Part shown: in pieces, positions 13,744 to 14,721 of the stretch
Numbering within the stretch: position 1 is the stretch's first letter
Layout of the letters: every line of letters begins with the position of its first letter
DNA from: Actinomycetes bacterium
GTDB lineage: Bacteria; Actinomycetota; Acidimicrobiia; Spongiisociales; UBA5794
Reading direction: 5' to 3'
Assembly: GCA_023336875.1 (NCBI GenBank)
Contig: JAMBLH010000017.1
Coordinates: 1-14,721 of the forward strand
DNA: 14,721 nt
Notes under the pieces: model-generated
What the model saw: the letters and a program-made list of their open reading frames with translations, nothing else
What the model was told of the DNA's origin: nothing
Database searches by the model: none
Made by a program: the position numbers and the translations under genes

Positions 13744-14721
13744 ATGCCCAGAACCCTTCATCACAGCACACGACCGGGAGAGCTCGGTCTACGCGAACTG
13801 ATCGCCATCGGTGTGGGAGGAATGATTGGTGGAGGGATCTTCTCGATCCTCGGCCTTGGAACCCAGATTGCAGGAAAAGGCGTCGTGTATGCGCTCGGGA
13901 TCGGGGGAGCCGTTGCCATGTTTGCTGCATACTCATACGCCCGACTCGCAGCGACCTTTCCCAACGATGGCGCTTCGTATACGTACGTGTCGCGTGCGTT
14001 CCCAGAGCATCCAACATTCGGAGCAGTCACAGGATGGACGGTGATCCTTGGGTACATGGGAACGCTGTCGCTCTACGCGTTCACCTTCGGAGCGTACGCT
14101 GGAGATCTCATCGGCTTCGGGGGAAATTCAGCCGCCAGGATGGTTCTCTCGAGTTTCATCCTCGTACTTCTCATGGCAGTGAATCTAGGAGGAGCGCGAC
14201 TCACCGGTACGTCAGAGGACATAGTGGTCTATACGAAGATCGCGCTTCTTGCCTTTTTCGGTATCGCGGGCCTCGTCGCGAGTCGCAACACGCTTGCGGC
14301 CCCCACACCGGACAAGGGGTTCGGGAGCGTCTTTGTCGCGGGCGCCCTGATCTTTGTCGCATATGAGGGGTTTCAGCTCATCACCAACGCAGTCGAGGAG
14401 ACAGATGATCCGGAGCGCAACGTGCCGCGTGCCATGTATTCATCGATTGCCATCGTCACCGCGATCTATGTTTCGCTCGCCTTCGTAGCGGTCAGTGCTC
14501 TGTCGGTGGATCAACTTGTCGCGGCAAAAGAGTACGCGCTTGCAGCGGCGGCTGCGCCCGTCCTGGGAAGCTTCGGAACAGTACTTGTTGGCCTTGCAGC
14601 GATGCTTGCAACGTCATCAGCGATCAACTCGACCCTGTTCGGTGCATCCCACATGATGGCGGAGATGGGTCGTGACGGGGTGATGCCAGCGAGCTTCGCC
14701 GTTCGCTCAGATCGCGGTGTA
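13744..14721 (+). CDS. APC-superfamily amino acid/polyamine permease (runs off window)
   Basis: The first 326 residues of a secondary transporter. The first helix has the classic GVGGMIGGGIFSILG, which forms the substrate site in LeuT-fold carriers. Further markers are PNDGASYTYVSRAFP, a helix VFVAGALIFVAYEGFQLITN, then EETDDPERNVPRAM (a variant of the family's EE-x-NP-x-R-N-x-PRA) and LLATSSAINSTLFG-like (here MLATSSAINSTLFGAS). Eight or so membrane helices are visible and the rest lies beyond the right edge. An in-frame stop (TAG) lies 30 bases upstream and ATG 13744 is the only credible start after it, though no Shine-Dalgarno site precedes it. The substrate cannot be assigned; cationic or neutral amino acids are usual for this branch. 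Confidence 0.93.
   Translation, partial: MPRTLHHSTRPGELGLRELIAIGVGGMIGGGIFSILGLGTQIAGKGVVYALGIGGAVAMFAAYSYARLAATFPNDGASYTYVSRAFPEHPTFGAVTGWTVILGYMGTLSLYAFTFGAYAGDLIGFGGNSAARMVLSSFILVLLMAVNLGGARLTGTSEDIVVYTKIALLAFFGIAGLVASRNTLAAPTPDKGFGSVFVAGALIFVAYEGFQLITNAVEETDDPERNVPRAMYSSIAIVTAIYVSLAFVAVSALSVDQLVAAKEYALAAAAAPVLGSFGTVLVGLAAMLATSSAINSTLFGASHMMAEMGRDGVMPASFAVRSDRGV

Noticed and set aside
12895..13764. Open frame of 289 codons on the minus strand
   Set aside because: It lies opposite the well-conserved kup gene and has the skewed His/Arg-rich composition of antisense frames.

Overview
The window looks like a chromosomal segment of a high-GC Gram-positive bacterium (Actinomycetota). The pointers are frequent GTG/TTG starts with strong GGAGG-type ribosome binding sites, lipoproteins of the 'AAC-SSS' type, an ECF sigma factor paired with a zinc-type, RskA-like anti-sigma factor, and a CsoR-type copper operator like the mycobacterial one. 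An Acidimicrobiia-like lineage is my guess, but the sequence alone does not settle it. I see no IS element, CRISPR array, tRNA or rRNA.

Layout. (1) 1-1126, minus strand: a small membrane-anchored cytochrome c followed by the start of cytochrome c oxidase subunit II, which runs off the left edge. (2) 1127-1277: a divergent regulatory region with a very good CsoR-like operator and an ACTAC/GTAG dyad. A related dyad lies in front of the oxidase gene. (3) 1278-4833, plus strand: a CopB-type (CPH) copper P-type ATPase, a membrane-anchored DUF3105 protein, and a class I SAM methyltransferase. (4) 4960-7850, plus strand: a lipoprotein made of three tandem DUF7282-like repeats, a strong stem-loop, a type I copper (cupredoxin) lipoprotein, an ECF sigma factor and its RskA-like anti-sigma factor. 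(5) 7908-8969: a small ABM-fold protein and an unrecognised protein with a PD-(D/E)XK-like motif and a winged-helix-like tail. (6) 9025-9723, minus strand: a DUF2237 protein, with a truncated and frameshifted remnant of a siderophore-interacting protein directly downstream. (7) 9724-11386: a divergent intergenic region packed with stem-loops, then a second ECF sigma factor overlapping a gene for a one-pass membrane protein that is probably its regulator. (8) 11387-14721: a gene-poor 404-base stretch, a Kup potassium transporter, and an APC-superfamily permease cut by the right edge.

How it fits together. The left half reads as a copper and respiration neighbourhood. A copper-containing oxidase and its cytochrome are divergent from a copper exporter with a copper-sensing operator between them. 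Further on, a cupredoxin lipoprotein is tied by tight spacing to a sigma/anti-sigma pair. The right half is a second, independent envelope-signalling module followed by ion and solute transport. The least described items are the triple-repeat DUF7282-like lipoprotein beside the cupredoxin-sigma-RskA operon, the structured DNA/RNA region at 9784-9911, the shared dyads around the oxidase and copper genes, and the unknown gene at 8295.
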